From the NCBI GenBank assembly GCA_001592805.2, contig CP051141.1:2852001-2916000 (forward strand): a stretch of DNA of 64,000 bases, read 5' to 3'. The notes under the pieces were generated by a model, which saw only the letters and a program-made list of their open reading frames with translations, had not been told where the DNA came from and made no database searches. Of the stretch, positions 45,664 to 56,500 are shown one piece after another. Each line of letters opens with the position of its first letter. Within the stretch, counting starts at the first letter, position 1. Made by a program: the position numbers and the translations under genes. This DNA comes from Peltaster fructicola. Its lineage: Eukaryota > Ascomycota > Dothideomycetes.

Positions 45664-46854
45664 TTACACTACGCGCTGCGCCATCAGCCCGACCCCATTG
45701 CGAAGAACGCCGACCAGTCCTCCAGTCTGTACAGTCTCGTTGCCGCCATTGCTCAGCCTGTACTCGATTTCAGCCAGGCCCTCGAGCCATGCAACTCGGG
45801 TCTGCGCTGGCGCTTCAATTTCTGCCAACTCATCAGCCAAGGCTGTGAGAACGTCAGCGAGAGCCAGTCCTTTTGTCTTTTTCAAGGTGTTGATGGTGCT
45901 GAGGCATGAGCCAACGTTGGAGGTTGTGATGAGGGTCTGCGCAATCGTGGCGATGTCTGCAGGGTGTGGTGCGGCTATACACTCAAAGATCGCATCCTGT
46001 GTGATCAGATCTCGCTCAATGTCCTTACCCTCCGTGACTGGCTGTCCAGGAATGTGAAGGGGTGTACTGCTGGCATGGCAGGCTTGCAGGACGTTCAGTG
46101 CACGGCGCATATCACCTTTTGACAGCTCAACCAGGCTTTCCACTGCATTTGGCGCAATGTTCACACCCTCTTCTTCGATGACTTTATCCACCAATCGGCG
46201 GATATCTGCATGCTTTAGAGGTGAGAATCGGAACCTTGTGCATCGCGACAGCAAGGCAGGTGAGAGCTTGTGGGTATAGTTGGCAATGATGCAGAACCTC
46301 GTGTTGGCTGTGTACTTCTCCATGATTCGACGTAAAGCCATCTGTGCCGTCGAGGTCATTGCGTCTGCTTCGTCAAGGATGATGAGCTTGAAGTTGGCGA
46401 TACTTTCTTGATTGCTCTTGCTGAAGCTCCCAGCAAAGATCTGTTTCGTACTGCTGAATGTCTTGATTTGCTCCCTAACGACATCGATGCCTCGATCGTC
46501 AGAGGCGTTGAGCTCCAGGACCATCTGTCGCATATTTCGATTGCCGTAGATGCGCCTGGCTAGTGCCAGGACTGTGGAAGTCTTTCCTGTGCCTGGTGGT
46601 CCGTACAGCAGGAGATGGGGCAGACGATTCGAGTCCACAAACTTGTTGATGGTGGCTAGGATATCTTGATGGCCACTGACATCCTCGAGAGTGTTTGGAC
46701 GATACTTCTCAACCCATGGTAGGTTGTCTTCTGCTTCTACTGGCAAGTTGGCAGCACTTCTTTTGCCTTTGTCTGCGTTGCCAGAAGAGAAGAGTATGTC
46801 TGCTGATGGCTTTGGTGCATCGACATCCATGTCGTCCTCGCCATACTCCGACAT
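45664..46854 (-). CDS. RFC3: Replication factor C subunit 3
   Basis: An unspliced 396-residue AAA+ clamp-loader subunit starting MSEYGEDDMDVDAP; an ATG 15 codons upstream is possible but leads through non-conserved sequence. RFC boxes appear in order: NLPWVEKYRPNTLEDVSG (box II), LLYGPPGTGKTSTVLALAR (Walker A, box III), VLELNASDDRGIDVVR (box IV), IILDEADAMTSTAQMALRR (Walker B, box V), then LLSRCTRFRF with the SRC arginine finger (box VII). The ELNASDDRGIDVVR form and the NLPWVEKYRP start match yeast Rfc3 (human RFC5) better than Rfc2 or Rfc4. The protein is about 55 residues longer than yeast Rfc3, mainly in the acidic N-terminus. It loads PCNA in replication and checkpoint complexes. It is divergent from ARPC3. 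Confidence 0.93.
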   Translation of the reverse strand: MSEYGEDDMDVDAPKPSADILFSSGNADKGKRSAANLPVEAEDNLPWVEKYRPNTLEDVSGHQDILATINKFVDSNRLPHLLLYGPPGTGKTSTVLALARRIYGNRNMRQMVLELNASDDRGIDVVREQIKTFSSTKQIFAGSFSKSNQESIANFKLIILDEADAMTSTAQMALRRIMEKYTANTRFCIIANYTHKLSPALLSRCTRFRFSPLKHADIRRLVDKVIEEEGVNIAPNAVESLVELSKGDMRRALNVLQACHASSTPLHIPGQPVTEGKDIERDLITQDAIFECIAAPHPADIATIAQTLITTSNVGSCLSTINTLKKTKGLALADVLTALADELAEIEAPAQTRVAWLEGLAEIEYRLSNGGNETVQTGGLVGVLRNGVGLMAQRVV

Positions 46855-47213
46855 GATGGCGAGCGTCGTATTGTATCTGGTCGATGACGAGCCTCTCAAG
46901 AGCAGTCAAAACTCTGTGCAGCACTGTAGTTTGTCGTGATGATGGTATGGGTGCAGTCTGAGTGTTGCGGGAGACGACGCTGGTGGTATAACTGTCTTGC
47001 ACACGAACAGCAAGCGTTGTGAGCTTCTTGACATTTCAATTCAACCGCGTGCTACGCGTTTCAATTATCCACGCGACTTCCCTCCGAATGTCTCCGAGTT
47101 ATCACCACCAGCACTGACTTCATCGAGTGGGGCTGATACAGACCGTGCGTGTACATGCATCTCTTCCCAAGACACGATCTCACGAGCCAGCAAGACGCTC
47201 GAGAAGCTTCACA
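46855..47213. promoter_or_regulatory. Shared divergent promoter of RFC3 and ARPC3
   Basis: The 359 bp between the two start codons must contain both promoters. No specific factor site was identified with confidence. Confidence 0.45.
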
Positions 47214-47835
47214 ATGCCTGCCTACCACTCAGTCTTCCTTGATGAGCCAAATCAGCAGATAATTGGCAATTTTGCACTGCTCCCTCTGCGCACAAGAACA
47301 CGAGGACCAGCACAACAACTGGCACCACTACCTGCAGGCACTTCAGAGCTTGACGTTGAACCCTCTTCAGAGTCATACGATCCTTTAGATGAGGTGCTCT
47401 CGCTATTCAGAGCGAACACGTTCTTCCGCAACTTTGAGATCAAGGGCCCGGCAGACAGAGTACTGATCTATGGCATACTCTTCGTCAGCGAAGCGCTGAG
47501 CAAGATCAGACCGGGTACAAGCAGAAGAGATGCAGAGAAGGCAGTGATGAATGTCGCGTTAGACACCAACTTTGCCATACCAGGAGATGCTGGCTTCCCA
47601 CTAAACCAGGCATTTGAGGCGCCACGAGATAGGAATGAGGCAGAGGTCTTGAGGCAGTACATCATGCAGATGCGTCAAGAGCTGGCGGCCAGGCTCCTGA
47701 ACAGAGTGTATCAGGATGGCACAGGACAGCCGAGTAAGGTAGGTCGATTCTTGGGGGCTGGAACATGATCAATACTGATAAATTTAGTGGTGGCTCAGCT
47801 TTCAGAAGCGAAAGTTCATGGGCAAGCAATTATGA
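47214..47835 (+). CDS. ARPC3: Arp2/3 complex subunit 3 (p21)
   Basis: Two exons (47214-47738 and 47788-47835) with a 49-bp intron encode 190 residues. The start MPAYHSVFLDEPNQQIIGNF is the universal ARPC3 beginning, so upstream in-frame codons are leader. Further signatures are LLPLRTRTRGPA, FFRNFEIKGPADRVLIYGIL, GFPLNQAFEAPRDRNEAEVL and, in exon 2, WWLSFQKRKFMGKQL, the conserved C-terminus that would be missed without the intron. A short Ser/Glu-rich insertion (about residues 45-60) is longer than in animals. The protein is a core subunit of the Arp2/3 actin-nucleating complex, used in endocytic patches and hyphal tip growth. The yeast name is Arc18. Confidence 0.96.
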
Positions 47836-48485
47836 AGCATGGTTTCGCCCGCCCTGAAAGAATCGAGCAAATACTGTCATGGCTGCCGGAAGTGTCAATG
47901 GCTTAACGATGATGGCCCTCCCATACCGTCTGGACTTGAACAGGCTGCACTAAGACAAACACCTGTCTAAGGAAGTGTAGCGACCACAATCTCACCATTG
48001 AGTGTGGATGGGCAATCCCGTACAAGTACTCCGTGAAGATAAGGAGGGTGGTGCAAGCAGCATTCCAGGCAGACAAAGACATAGGCATGTCATGTAGACA
48101 CAATATCTTGACAAGCCATCAATGACACTGTTTGAGACAGCTAAGCAATCGTGCAACGCTTGATCGAAGCTGCGGATCGTCGAACATTAGCGTCCTTCTA
48201 GAAGGTCTATTGGTGTCTCAGGGTCGAGGTCATGCGTACTCAGCCTACCTTGCGGTGCTCACATTGGTGCTATTGTAGACGGGCGCTTTCCTCTGACTGG
48301 TCGCTCTGGTCGATCGCCCACGGCTGAAGTGCAAGCCAACAGTCATAGGATTGTGACTGCGGCGAGGAGGATTCCGTAATTTGCTTCATAAACAGGACCT
48401 GGCTACCATGCTGCATTCCTCATTTACAGCTCAGTCATTTCGCGGAACCAGCGATAGTCTTGGCTGAAGCAAACACTCTGTCACC
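47836..48485. other. Intergenic, no gene resolved
   Basis: About 650 bp between ARPC3 and the glycine-rich protein gene. It should contain the promoter of the latter; no other feature is seen. Confidence 0.5.
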
Positions 48486-50846
48486 ATGCCGGGCCGTTTG
48501 TCGAAGTTGTTCTCACGTGGCGACAAGGAGAAGGAAGCTTTGGCTGATGCCGAAGCTAATCGCAACAGCACAACCACAGCAGTACCCCCTCCTTACGGAT
48601 CAGCACCTGTCGACTTCGACGCTGAGGAGGCTTCGTCTGCTCCTGATATCACTGCAGGCTTCAGCAACTTGCGGATACGTCTCGACAAATTGGAAGGAAT
48701 TCCAGAACTACCTGAGTGTGTCGCCCATCTCAAACTGCTAGAGTGCTTCTACCGGCTACAACAGAAGATTGGATCGACCGATGGCCTCTATGGCATTCAC
48801 GATAGTGCTGTCCTCTCGATTGGCTTGCCAGATGACTCGATCGCAGAGCTACTCAGCAAGCTCGCTGAGAAGCGATGGGCGGTCTACGTCGCTCGTGCTG
48901 TAGATCGATTTGAGAGCTGGTCACAAGCACGCTTCCCTTGCGGAGGGCAACCCACAATATCAATGATCCATTACTTGGGCCGCATAGGCTATCTGACACT
49001 CCAGACGAACGTTTCTTCCGGTCTCAACGGTCCACCACTACAAGCAGAAGCGCTATCTGAGAATGATCTACCACCCCTTGATGTTCTACTTGTGTGGCAT
49101 GCTTTCATGCTCAATCCACGCGCATACTTTGAAGACTGTCTGAGGAAAGGCAAGATGCATATGTGGCAGCACAACTTCCCGTGGGAGCTCGTCGCAAGGG
49201 CAATCGACTCAGAGACCTTCATCTACACTCCTAACGAAACATCTATCGTCGCCTTCGTTGCGTCCACGGGGCGGGTATGGGATAACAACGACGAATCGTC
49301 GGGTAAGCGTATCATCTGTCCCAAATGCAGACGGATCAACGAAGCAAGCTGGACTGTCATCGACAATGTCCCAATTTCGGCAAGCAGTCTCGAGCAGGCA
49401 AAGCAACTGGTCGAAGTGATGCTTTCGTCAGGTACCGGCTATTGCGACCAGAACCTTCTCGTACAGTGTGTCGACCAGACTTGCCGAAGCTCAATCAGTC
49501 ACGAGTATCTCAAGGTAGGAAAGTTCTGTCGAGACATATACGACCTGCAGTCAAAGCAAACTCCAATGCCAGGCACGCTCTTCGGCAGGACAGGAATACC
49601 TCAGAGGATTGGCGCTCGAAAGGATGCCCACGCAGCAAGAGTCCTCGAAAATACGAACCATTTCTTTTCAGCTGGACTTGTCCGTACTTTTCTGACGTCT
49701 AACTTCAACGGCAGAAGCACAACGACCATGGCGGATGTTCGAGCAGAGATTGATCTTGTGTTAAAGGACTGGAGGTACATGCGGAAGGCGTCTACATTCA
49801 AATACTCAGGTTTCCGCTCCGACGAACGGGCAGCATTGCGAAGGGTGATGAGCAGATACTGGAACAACAGCTCAGACTTCTCCATCGATCTTGTCGGTGC
49901 AGTGGTACGGCAGAGCAGTTTTACCGAGAAGATGCACAACATCGACTGGCTGCACTCTCCTGCTCTCTATTCGACTATACCACGGCTCATCGTCAAATAC
50001 CAGAGATTCGTTGCCATGGCAAAGACGGTTTCACATATGGTTGTGCCAACCCTCGATGTCGATCTTGCATGGCACACGCATCAGTTGAGCCCACGCAGCT
50101 ATTGTCACTACACGGTCAACCAGACCTCCACATTCATGGATCACGACGACAAGGTTGCTGAGGTGAGATTGAACGATGCTTTTGCCTTGACTTCGAAGCA
50201 CTATGAGAGAAAATATGGGGAGCCGTACTCCGAATGCACGTGTTGGTATTGTGAAGCTGTGCGTGAATCACACACTTCTGCCATCAGTCGTCTGTTTTAC
50301 GGCAACGATGAACCTCCTCACGTGGCCGACACTGATCCACGTAAGAGTGTGCACATCAGCTCACACAATGCTGTACGACCACAGGGCGATGCCTCATACG
50401 ACTTGGACCTGAAGCGGCAAGTTCAGAAGCTCGAAGAGACATACGAGGCAGCTTGCAGGAGAGCGAGGAAGAAAGGCCGAGAACCACCAAAGCGGAACGA
50501 CTACTACTACTCTGATGCGTATGGCTATCCAGTCTACATGCCGATGTACATACCAGTCGTGGCACCTATGCCTTGTACATCCGCCTACTATCCTGTAGGT
50601 GGCTGCATGGCGGTTGCATCGGGGCGTACGGCAATTGCTGCACCGGTACTTGCGGCGCTGGAGCTGCGGTTGGTAGCTGTGGTAATGGCAGCAATTGTGG
50701 CAATGGTGCTAGCTGCGGCGGTGGTTCTTCGGGCTGCGGTGGTGGCTCTTCAGGTTGTGGTGGTGGCTCTTCAGGAGGAGGTGGTGGGTGCGGTGGCGGA
50801 GGATCATCATGCTAAGCTACGCGGGAGTCCTTCGTTCAGGTGGTGA
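48486..50846 (+). CDS. Glycine-rich domain protein (DUF1399/GRDP family), frame change at tail
   Basis: A frame of 786 codons begins MPGRLSKLFSRGDKEKE. The family signature appears twice: PPLDVLLVWHAFMLNPRAYF (about residues 197-216) and VPTLDVDLAWHTHQLSPRSY (about 519-538), followed by the Cys-bearing block YGEPYSECTCWYCEAVRES. Between them is a CxxC pair (IICPKCRRI). The last 80 codons of this frame are an odd Ala/Val-rich run, whereas another frame over the same DNA reads as GNCCTGTCGAG and SGCGGGS-type repeats, stopping at 50815. A Gly/Cys-rich tail is what this family normally has, so a one-base change near 50600-50640, or a sequence error, probably separates the frames. DUF1399 proteins are poorly understood; plant members affect development and stress response. 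Confidence 0.82.
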   Translation: MPGRLSKLFSRGDKEKEALADAEANRNSTTTAVPPPYGSAPVDFDAEEASSAPDITAGFSNLRIRLDKLEGIPELPECVAHLKLLECFYRLQQKIGSTDGLYGIHDSAVLSIGLPDDSIAELLSKLAEKRWAVYVARAVDRFESWSQARFPCGGQPTISMIHYLGRIGYLTLQTNVSSGLNGPPLQAEALSENDLPPLDVLLVWHAFMLNPRAYFEDCLRKGKMHMWQHNFPWELVARAIDSETFIYTPNETSIVAFVASTGRVWDNNDESSGKRIICPKCRRINEASWTVIDNVPISASSLEQAKQLVEVMLSSGTGYCDQNLLVQCVDQTCRSSISHEYLKVGKFCRDIYDLQSKQTPMPGTLFGRTGIPQRIGARKDAHAARVLENTNHFFSAGLVRTFLTSNFNGRSTTTMADVRAEIDLVLKDWRYMRKASTFKYSGFRSDERAALRRVMSRYWNNSSDFSIDLVGAVVRQSSFTEKMHNIDWLHSPALYSTIPRLIVKYQRFVAMAKTVSHMVVPTLDVDLAWHTHQLSPRSYCHYTVNQTSTFMDHDDKVAEVRLNDAFALTSKHYERKYGEPYSECTCWYCEAVRESHTSAISRLFYGNDEPPHVADTDPRKSVHISSHNAVRPQGDASYDLDLKRQVQKLEETYEAACRRARKKGREPPKRNDYYYSDAYGYPVYMPMYIPVVAPMPCTSAYYPVGGCMAVASGRTAIAAPVLAALELRLVAVVMAAIVAMVLAAAVVLRAAVVALQVVVVALQEEVVGAVAEDHHAKLRGSPSFRW
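50700..50812. repeat. G-rich short tandem repeat encoding the Gly/Cys tail
   Basis: Imperfect 21-bp units (GGTGGTGGCTCTTCAGGTTG core) repeat about three times, followed by GGAGGAGGTGGTGGGTGCGG. In one frame each unit encodes SGCGGGS. Repeats of this kind are prone to length change and polymerase slippage. Confidence 0.6.
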
Positions 50847-50910
50847 CGAATGACGAACTTGTGTCTACTATAGTCGAGATGTATAAACAGTGCCAACTGA
50901 TACTACCGTG

Positions 50911-53115
50911 CTAGTCGTCCTCGTCTTCCGTATCTTGTTCCATAGTGAGTGGTGGCATCTCAAAGTCACTCTCATCCTCATCGCCTCCTGCGACTTCAAG
51001 ACCTTCAGTAGCGCTGTCCGACAAAGCCGGCACACTCGTTGCGACGGTGGTTTGGTGCTCGACATGCGCATGATCAGCTTTCGACAGTGCAGTGTCCCAT
51101 TCACTCTGGATCTGACTGCTGGCTGTGATATGGCGTGGCCGCTTAGCAGATTCAGCATGACTGTCATCTTCGCTGAGCATTCGCTTCGCCAGTGCTTGCA
51201 CAATCTGAGATGGTGGCTCGACCTTTGCAGCAGATTCATGGTCTAAGGCGAGGACATCTGCATCCTCTTGAGGCAGCTCGGGCTCAGCTTCGTCTTCTTC
51301 CTGTTCACTCTCCGATACATCGTCATCCTCGCTAGCAGCCTCTGCCTTCTTTGAGACAACCAAAGGCATTCGTGGTCTGATGAGTGCTTCGACCTCTGGC
51401 TCAGTCGGATATAGTCGTGCTAGCAGAGGCAGTAGACTGCTTTGTAGCCCATACCCTGACGGGCCTGGGGGTGGATTGAGCACACTGGCCAGCAGACCCT
51501 CTTTATGCTTGGTCAGTATGGCAGTCCTGTCCATCTGGATGCGGATTTTGCGAGGCACCTTGGCCGTGTCGAGCTTCGAGAGTAACACAGGTAGCAACTG
51601 TGAGGCTGGTAGGTGTACTTCCAATTTGACGGCTGGGTTGCTGGGCCCAGTTTTGCTGGTCTGAAGGACGAGATCGGCTCCTTGTGGCTTGCTCTTGGGC
51701 TCGTGCGCTGCAGACTGTGTGGGTAGCAGGTCGTTGCAACAAGTGATCATGATCTGTGCCAAGTCTGCGATGTTGTCCTTACTGAGACTGTGGCCAGCTT
51801 GTTGAAGGATAACCTGCACGAGCGAGTATACAGCATTACGGAAGTCCATGTCGAACGAGCTTGAAGCAAAGACTGCAGCGATGACTTCCAACACAGTAGG
51901 TACTGTTGAGACCATGGCACCTTCCAAGCGACAGAACATTGCCGCTAGCATACTGAGCACATGCTCGTGGATAGCTGGAAGGGTGGCATACAGCGTCTCT
52001 CGTGTCGCTGCTGACATTTGCGGGTTTGTCTGCAAGGACTTCTGCTTGCTGCCAGGCACTGTCACTGAGAGTAGCCGGAAAGCTAGGTCCCAGATCATGC
52101 CGATCCTGAGTTGAACAGGACCAGGTGATGCAGTCTGAACGTGGGCTGTGATCAGATCCACAAGAGTCTTCAACCGTTCTGCACCAGCAAAGCCTCCACT
52201 CCATGCGTTTAGTCCGGCATGATCAGTCTGGTCTTGTTCGACCTGGGTTGTCGTGGACCTGGCAGAAGCATGATCTCGATACGTCTCGATGTTCGATCTC
52301 CAAACCTCAAGCACAGGCGAGAGGACTATATCACAAGCCTGATGTGCAGCCTTGATAGTGTTCTGCAGACTCTCGTCCCATTTCTCAGCTCCTGCTTGCT
52401 TAGGCGCACAGAACGATAAGAGCACAAGCACACGCTGAGCAGTCACGACGTGCTGAGGAGTGAAGCAATGGCTATCCACGCTAGCAGAGGAGCTGATGAC
52501 ACGAACGAGAAATGTGCGAAGAGCAGACTCATGCGACCTGAATATGGTCGGATGGTGAGGAATCAGAGTCTCGAAAGCCTCAAGGATACATTGCAGCTCT
52601 TGGTTCGAAGAGCGAGGATTCTCGGCATTGTTGAGACATGCGGAGACGAAAGTAGGCAGTGTAGGAGTAGTGATCTCACGGACGAGGTTTGAGTAATCCC
52701 ATGTCAGCATGAAGACTCGCGTCAAGGTGAGCACTGCCAAGCACTTGGTAGTAGATGGGTCGGGCTTCTTGAGTATGCCGAGTATGTTGCGAATCCATGC
52801 TTGCGATTTGCTCAAGATCTCCACTCCACCTGCCTCAATCGCTGCTTTGACGAGGACCAGGGCCGCCCATCTTCCCTCGATAGTGCGGTCCTGGAGCAGT
52901 GCTGAAAGCTGAGTCTTGAAGCGATGAACGACGACCGAGAGTTCAGCATCCTGCTTCAAGGTGTCAGCCGGTGTCGAAAGGATATCCCGAGATATCCAGA
53001 TTGCAGAAGCTAGCTGAGCAGCGCAACGAGGAAGTTGTGCTGTTGGTGTCGACGCAATGCGATATGTAAGCGCCTTCAATGCCGAGACGGCATATAGTTT
53101 GGCCTTCTGCGCCAT
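50911..53115 (-). CDS. RIX1: Pre-rRNA processing protein Rix1 (Ipi2)
   Basis: An unspliced 734-residue protein taken from MAQKAKLYAVSALKALTYRI; an in-frame ATG 33 codons upstream precedes non-conserved sequence. The N-terminal half is an all-helical array typical of Rix1/PELP1: TYRIASTPTAQLPRCAAQL, RWAALVLVKAAIEAGG, then VQLRIGMIWDLAFRLLSV. The C-terminal 150 residues are disordered and acidic (ASEDDDVSESEQEEDEAE), contain a basic KRPRH patch suggestive of nuclear import, and end TMEQDTEDEDD. In yeast, Rix1 works with Ipi1 and Ipi3 and the AAA ATPase Rea1 in late pre-60S maturation and ITS2 processing. The stop is only about 65 bp from that of the convergent glycine-rich protein gene, and transcripts may overlap. 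Confidence 0.8.
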   Translation of the reverse strand: MAQKAKLYAVSALKALTYRIASTPTAQLPRCAAQLASAIWISRDILSTPADTLKQDAELSVVVHRFKTQLSALLQDRTIEGRWAALVLVKAAIEAGGVEILSKSQAWIRNILGILKKPDPSTTKCLAVLTLTRVFMLTWDYSNLVREITTPTLPTFVSACLNNAENPRSSNQELQCILEAFETLIPHHPTIFRSHESALRTFLVRVISSSASVDSHCFTPQHVVTAQRVLVLLSFCAPKQAGAEKWDESLQNTIKAAHQACDIVLSPVLEVWRSNIETYRDHASARSTTTQVEQDQTDHAGLNAWSGGFAGAERLKTLVDLITAHVQTASPGPVQLRIGMIWDLAFRLLSVTVPGSKQKSLQTNPQMSAATRETLYATLPAIHEHVLSMLAAMFCRLEGAMVSTVPTVLEVIAAVFASSSFDMDFRNAVYSLVQVILQQAGHSLSKDNIADLAQIMITCCNDLLPTQSAAHEPKSKPQGADLVLQTSKTGPSNPAVKLEVHLPASQLLPVLLSKLDTAKVPRKIRIQMDRTAILTKHKEGLLASVLNPPPGPSGYGLQSSLLPLLARLYPTEPEVEALIRPRMPLVVSKKAEAASEDDDVSESEQEEDEAEPELPQEDADVLALDHESAAKVEPPSQIVQALAKRMLSEDDSHAESAKRPRHITASSQIQSEWDTALSKADHAHVEHQTTVATSVPALSDSATEGLEVAGGDEDESDFEMPPLTMEQDTEDEDD

Positions 53116-53552
53116 CCGGCGACTGCGCAGCTGAGGTGGTAAGAAGGGAAAGAAGTGTTTCACTATCGTGAGGAGGTCCAAGAAATTGCAAGAAGATTTT
53201 TCGGGCCAAATCATGAGGCCAATGCCTCGGACGTCTGTGAATAGTCGTCGACCAATGGCGCGTGGCTATATTGACAGCTGGTCTGCGCACAGATAATCAT
53301 CAAGCCCTCGCAAAGAATGCCGAGCTTCAATCAATTACCTTCAGCTAAGTTAAGGGCGAACGTTTTGCGCGGAGTCGCCAGAACGATGCGTGGCAGTCGA
53401 GCGCGTTGCTAAGGAATAACTCCTGCACATCCGCCGCTGCCTCGAAAGTGAGCTCTGCTTCTCACTACCGCCTCATTTCTCGACCTTGTGCGACCTGGAC
53501 CATGAGCTGTGTCTAGTTGACTAGCTTGCGGAACCGAATCAGCTCCATCGTC
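53116..53552. promoter_or_regulatory. Shared divergent promoter of RIX1 and YPP1
   Basis: 437 bp between the two start codons, holding both promoters and leaders. No specific motif was assigned. Confidence 0.4.
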
Positions 53553-56500
53553 ATGAGTGTCACTGGGTCCATCAGGATCAGCAACGCCGAGAAGGGTGTT
53601 CGCTATATCAGTCTTCTGGACAACGCACTCTGCAACGCGAACTGGGACGATGTGCCAGAGCTTACTCGCAAGATCGAGAAACACGCGCCAGGTAGAGAAT
53701 GTAAGTGCAAAGACTACACCGCCATACTCCTTAAGCTGACAAGTAAACAGGTCTCGCCATAGCTGCACGAGCCGAAGCCAAGATAGCAACCGCTGGCTCC
53801 GGCCCTGCCTCCGGCACAGCACTCAAAGAAGTCGTCGACCTTGTGCCTCAACTCGACCGAGCGATCAACAGCGCCGATGCCAGTGAAGAGGATACATACA
53901 TTGCGGCCGTGGCTCTGGCTAAGATCTACTGGGTTGGAAAGAATCACGAGGCGGCGTTGAGAGTGTTGCCAGATCGAGAGCCAACACCTACTGCGGACAG
54001 CAGCACGCCTTCGTGCTTGGGATGGCTTGAGATCTGCAATGTCAAGATCACGTACATCAGGATATCCTTGCTCACGGCGCTGGGCCGTGACCACAACATC
54101 CAGGATTGCTTCAAGCAAGCAATCAGCATATCCTCCAAAACCAGGTCACCAGAGCTGCGGAAATGGACAGAGCGGTTGCTTGCCGGTGTCTGCTTCTACT
54201 ACTCCGAGAAAGCGCTGAACTCGCCATCAACATACTCCATGGGCGAGTCCTTACGAGTCTTCTGGGCTTGGAACGAGTTCTGGAGTAGGTCGCCGACAAC
54301 TCCACCTGCTGCACAAAGAGGACAACTGCTCCGTATTGATGTTCCCCGACTAGAGGTCTGGAGACGATACTACGAGTTGTTGTCCTCGATTCTACGCTAC
54401 GGACTGATCTACAATCTCAAGGCCAAGGTCGCCGAAGAGGTGCTTACATTCCCAGACGAGCACTTCACACCAGCTCAAATCACCGAGGCGAGGCTCAACC
54501 AGAGTAGAGAACTCAAGAGGATCGAGTCGACTTACGAGACACTTCTGCTCAGCGAAACCAAGTTTCCCACCGCAACGCATAACAACACTGGAATTGAAGA
54601 GTGGGTATCACATGTCATTCGTAATTGGAAACTCATGTGTGGTCCGATGTGGTCAGATGCTGAGCTTGGAGAGGGCGGAAAAACAGCGATGGGACACACA
54701 GTTCTTGACGTTCTCTATCGAGCAGCTACCAAGACCTTCCACTCTACTACTATCCTGCGAGAGCTCTTCAACGTGCACACGATACTTGGGGAGTTTGATC
54801 TGGCCATGAACGCATTCGACAGCTATGTCGAGATCATCGGCAAGGCCAAGCTACGAGCAGCAAAGACCGGCAAGCATGAGCTGGGTTTCGATGATGACGA
54901 TCTGGCACTGCAGACTGCAGCCGATGCTGTGAAGATACTGTGTCGATATGGAGACTCCCGCCAAGCCGAGAAGGCACTCAAGATTGGCGAGGACATCCAG
55001 AAATGGCTCGATGCACAATCGCCTACACAACAGAGCGAGGTCGACAAGCACGCTGACGATAACTATGCATCATCATCCAAACCACTACCACGACCGACAG
55101 AACAAGGTGTCACGGCGAAGACGCTTGCCGCGGCGTACAGAGCCATTGGTCAGAGCAAAGCACAATGGGCGAGATACACTCCTGCCACCGAGCAGCGCGC
55201 TAGCCTACAATATCAGGCAATCGAAGAGCTGAAGCGAGCTGAGGTTCAAGACCCGGAGAGCATCGAGACAGCTTACGCTCTTGCTTTGGCTCTGGCTGAC
55301 ACCAGAGACGTTTCCGGTGCTATTGCAACTCTACGAACCATACTGGCCCTTCACCCAACAGATACACAGGAAGCAGAGGAGACTGGCGACTGGACGAAAC
55401 AGCGACAACTTGTTCCGCTGTGGCACTTGCTTGCGCTTTGTCTGACTGCAAAGGACCAGAACGATGCTGCCATGAGGATGTGCCAGGCTTCATTCGACCA
55501 ATTTGGCGACGCGACTGTCCTATTCGGTCGACCACGATCGAGTCGTGAGCCGGAGCTGCAGAACGGCCACCGAGTGCCTCATGGTCTCGTTGACCAGATG
55601 GAGTCGTTAGAAAAGGAAAGCATCATTCAGATCAAGATGACACAACTTAGCTTCGTTGAGCTCACGGACGGGCCCAACATCGCTGTCGATATGAGCGATG
55701 AGCTGCTTGGTCTCTTCACAAGACTTTTTGGCAGTCCTGAGCAGGGTCGTACGTTCGAAAAGAAAGCCTCCGTTGAGGTAGAGCCACCACCAACACAACC
55801 AAAGTCGACTCTGAGAAGCATTACCGGTAGCATCCGCATAGGCAACCGACACGGTGACAAGCTTGGACGAGGTTTAGCAGCACACACAGATGGCCGCCAG
55901 TCTGCAATGAGTCAAAGATCGACGATTACTGGAGCTCCTGGCTCTGTGATGAACGACGACGGCTTCTCAACACATAAACGTAAGCCGATATCCAGCCTCA
56001 AGAACAGATTCATCTCTCGACACAATAGGAAGGAGTCCACCGTGGACAGTGACCAAGGGCGTAACGACTTTGCATTGGAGAAGTCTTACACCAACGGCGA
56101 CTTCTCTGGCAGCAACGGCAACAGCAACAATTACAGCTACAATGAGAAGGCCGTAGCTCCAGCAATCGCCAACGCAGACCTTGGCTACAAAACAGAGCAG
56201 CCGATCGAGTTCAATCAGAACGAATCGCATGATCACTGGCCTCCACCGGCTGGGCACGAGGAGGAGCCACCACGTCAGGATGTTCGAATGCCAACGGCAC
56301 ATCCTGCAGCTGCTGGCGCACCTGAGCTCCGCTTGCCCTCTCTGCATGAAAGGCGGCACAAGATTGGTCTTTTGGTGCAGATCTGGTTGTTCATCGCGCA
56401 TCTTTACTTACGTGCTGATCAACTGGAAGAGGCATCAGGCGCCATCGTTGAGGCGTCCAAGCAGGCTGAGTCTCTTGAGGTTGAGATCGCTGCTCACGAC

